NCBI GenBank assembly: GCA_009839505.1
Contig: VXPO01000105.1
Coordinates: 34,851-98,850, forward strand
Source of the DNA: Gammaproteobacteria bacterium
GTDB taxonomy: Bacteria > Pseudomonadota > Gammaproteobacteria > Pseudomonadales > Azotimanducaceae
DNA: 64,000 nucleotides
Direction: 5' to 3'
Under the pieces are notes generated by a model. That model did no database searches, had not been told where the DNA came from, and saw only the letters and a program-made list of their open reading frames with translations. The translations under genes and the position numbers were made by a program. This document shows positions 63,413 to 64,000 of this stretch, in pieces. Every line of letters begins with the position of its first letter. Within the stretch, counting starts at the first letter, position 1.

Positions 63413-63471
63413 TGCCCAGGGATGGCGCAGGGATGTCGAACAACCGGCGGATTATAGCCGCCGTTACCCCG

Positions 63472-64000
63472 TCAGCCGAGCCGCGTTTCGAGCCAACGGC
63501 CGATGTCCGCGATTTCCTGGGGGCAGACCTCGTGGCCCATGCCGTACTCGTGCCACTCGACATCGTAGCCAAGTGCGATGAGCGCTTCGCGAGAGGTGAT
63601 CGCCCGGGTGATGGGAATCATCGGGTCCATCTGACCATGGGCCATGAACAACGGAACGTCGATGCTCGAGAAACTGACCTCGTCGGCGAGACCTTCGTGG
63701 TTGTGAACATAGGTGGACAGTGCCATCACCCCGGCGAAGCGATCTTCGGACCTTAAGCCCAGATGCAGCGCGACCACACCGCCTTGTGAAAATCCGGCGA
63801 GGACGATGCGTGAGCGCGGCACTCCGCGGTCCTCCTCGCGGGCGACCAACTCTTCGACCTGGTCGCCGGACAACCGGATGTCGTCGGCTCCGCTCAGCGG
63901 ACTGCGCGGGTCGATGTCGTACCAGGCGCGCATCTCCATGCCGGCGTTGATGGTCACCGGACGCACGGGCGCGTGGGGGAAGACGAACCGCACCGGTGTC
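63472..64000 (-). CDS. Phospholipase/carboxylesterase family hydrolase, 5' part outside the window
   Basis: An alpha/beta hydrolase of the YpfH/EstB type. The window holds the last 175 or so codons. Visible are FVFPHAPVRPVTINAGMEMR, the nucleophile in LAGFSQGGVVALHLGL, the Asp in HGQMDPMIPI and the His in YGMGHEVCPQEI. The true start lies beyond 64000; the first in-window Met is internal to the conserved fold. It is upstream of argC on the same strand, with 59 bases between them. Confidence 0.9.
   Translation of the reverse strand, partial: TPVRFVFPHAPVRPVTINAGMEMRAWYDIDPRSPLSGADDIRLSGDQVEELVAREEDRGVPRSRIVLAGFSQGGVVALHLGLRSEDRFAGVMALSTYVHNHEGLADEVSFSSIDVPLFMAHGQMDPMIPITRAITSREALIALGYDVEWHEYGMGHEVCPQEIADIGRWLETRLG

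Overview
The window looks like a chromosomal segment of a GC-rich gammaproteobacterium, probably an uncultured lineage. The E. coli-type class of glutamate-cysteine ligase (gshA, 519 aa), an acyl-carrier-protein phosphodiesterase (AcpH), SixA, a RhlB-like DEAD-box helicase, C+ type L31 and a MetR-type LysR regulator are typical of that class. It also carries a full set of coenzyme F420 biosynthesis genes, which is uncommon in proteobacteria. I saw no tRNA, rRNA or CRISPR array. The right edge cuts through a hydrolase gene.

Region A (1-12158) is housekeeping. pckA, gshA and acpH form an overlapping plus-strand run. An M48 metalloprotease, rpmE and a very large permease/M1-peptidase-like/golvesin-like protein lie on the minus strand. 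priA follows a gene-poor stretch that contains a dispersed inverted repeat.

Region B (about 12160-36750) is an accessory island full of debris. It begins with a winged-helix/nucleotidyltransferase gene pair whose promoter is overlaid by a perfect 13+13 bp palindrome. It continues with genes of unknown function, prophage remnants (an HK97 gp10-like gene and a terminase tail), a frameshifted NERD protein, two tandem CsgG-like paralogues flanked by a small gene and a partial copy of that gene's 3' end, and a broken repeat protein. Next come an OLD-like ATPase with a TOPRIM-like tail, a truncated helD abutting a tyrosine-integrase remnant, and a large 44-residue-repeat beta-solenoid membrane protein. 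A minus-strand cluster follows (PIN toxin-like, XRE/ImmA protease, a second small HExxH protein, DUF3800). The island ends in a second integrase remnant next to a phytanoyl-CoA dioxygenase-family gene.

Region C (36764-64000) returns to core genes. npdG-cofE-cofD-cofC form an overlapping plus-strand operon for F420 assembly and reduction. fbiC (fused CofG/CofH FO synthase) lies 3.5 kb downstream. Candidate F420 users are close by: a deazaflavin-dependent nitroreductase-family protein at 52129, an LLM-class oxidoreductase at 56876, and possibly a PNPOx-like protein at 55231. An NhaC-type antiporter, a GST, two PhyH-family dioxygenases, heme O synthase, an orphan Vsr nuclease and metR are interspersed. 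The right end is a tightly packed minus-strand gene string (argC, aminotransferase, DEAD-box helicase, AI-2E transporter, hisC, LLM oxidoreductase, sixA) with 4-nt overlaps or gaps at most junctions.

Two dispersed non-coding repeat families occur. One has a 25-bp period and a GGGGACATCCACCC-like core (3, 13124, 40087 and about 54949). The other is a GC-rich imperfect palindrome of about 100 bp (9.8 kb and, inverted, 56.3 kb, with a half copy at 53.8 kb).
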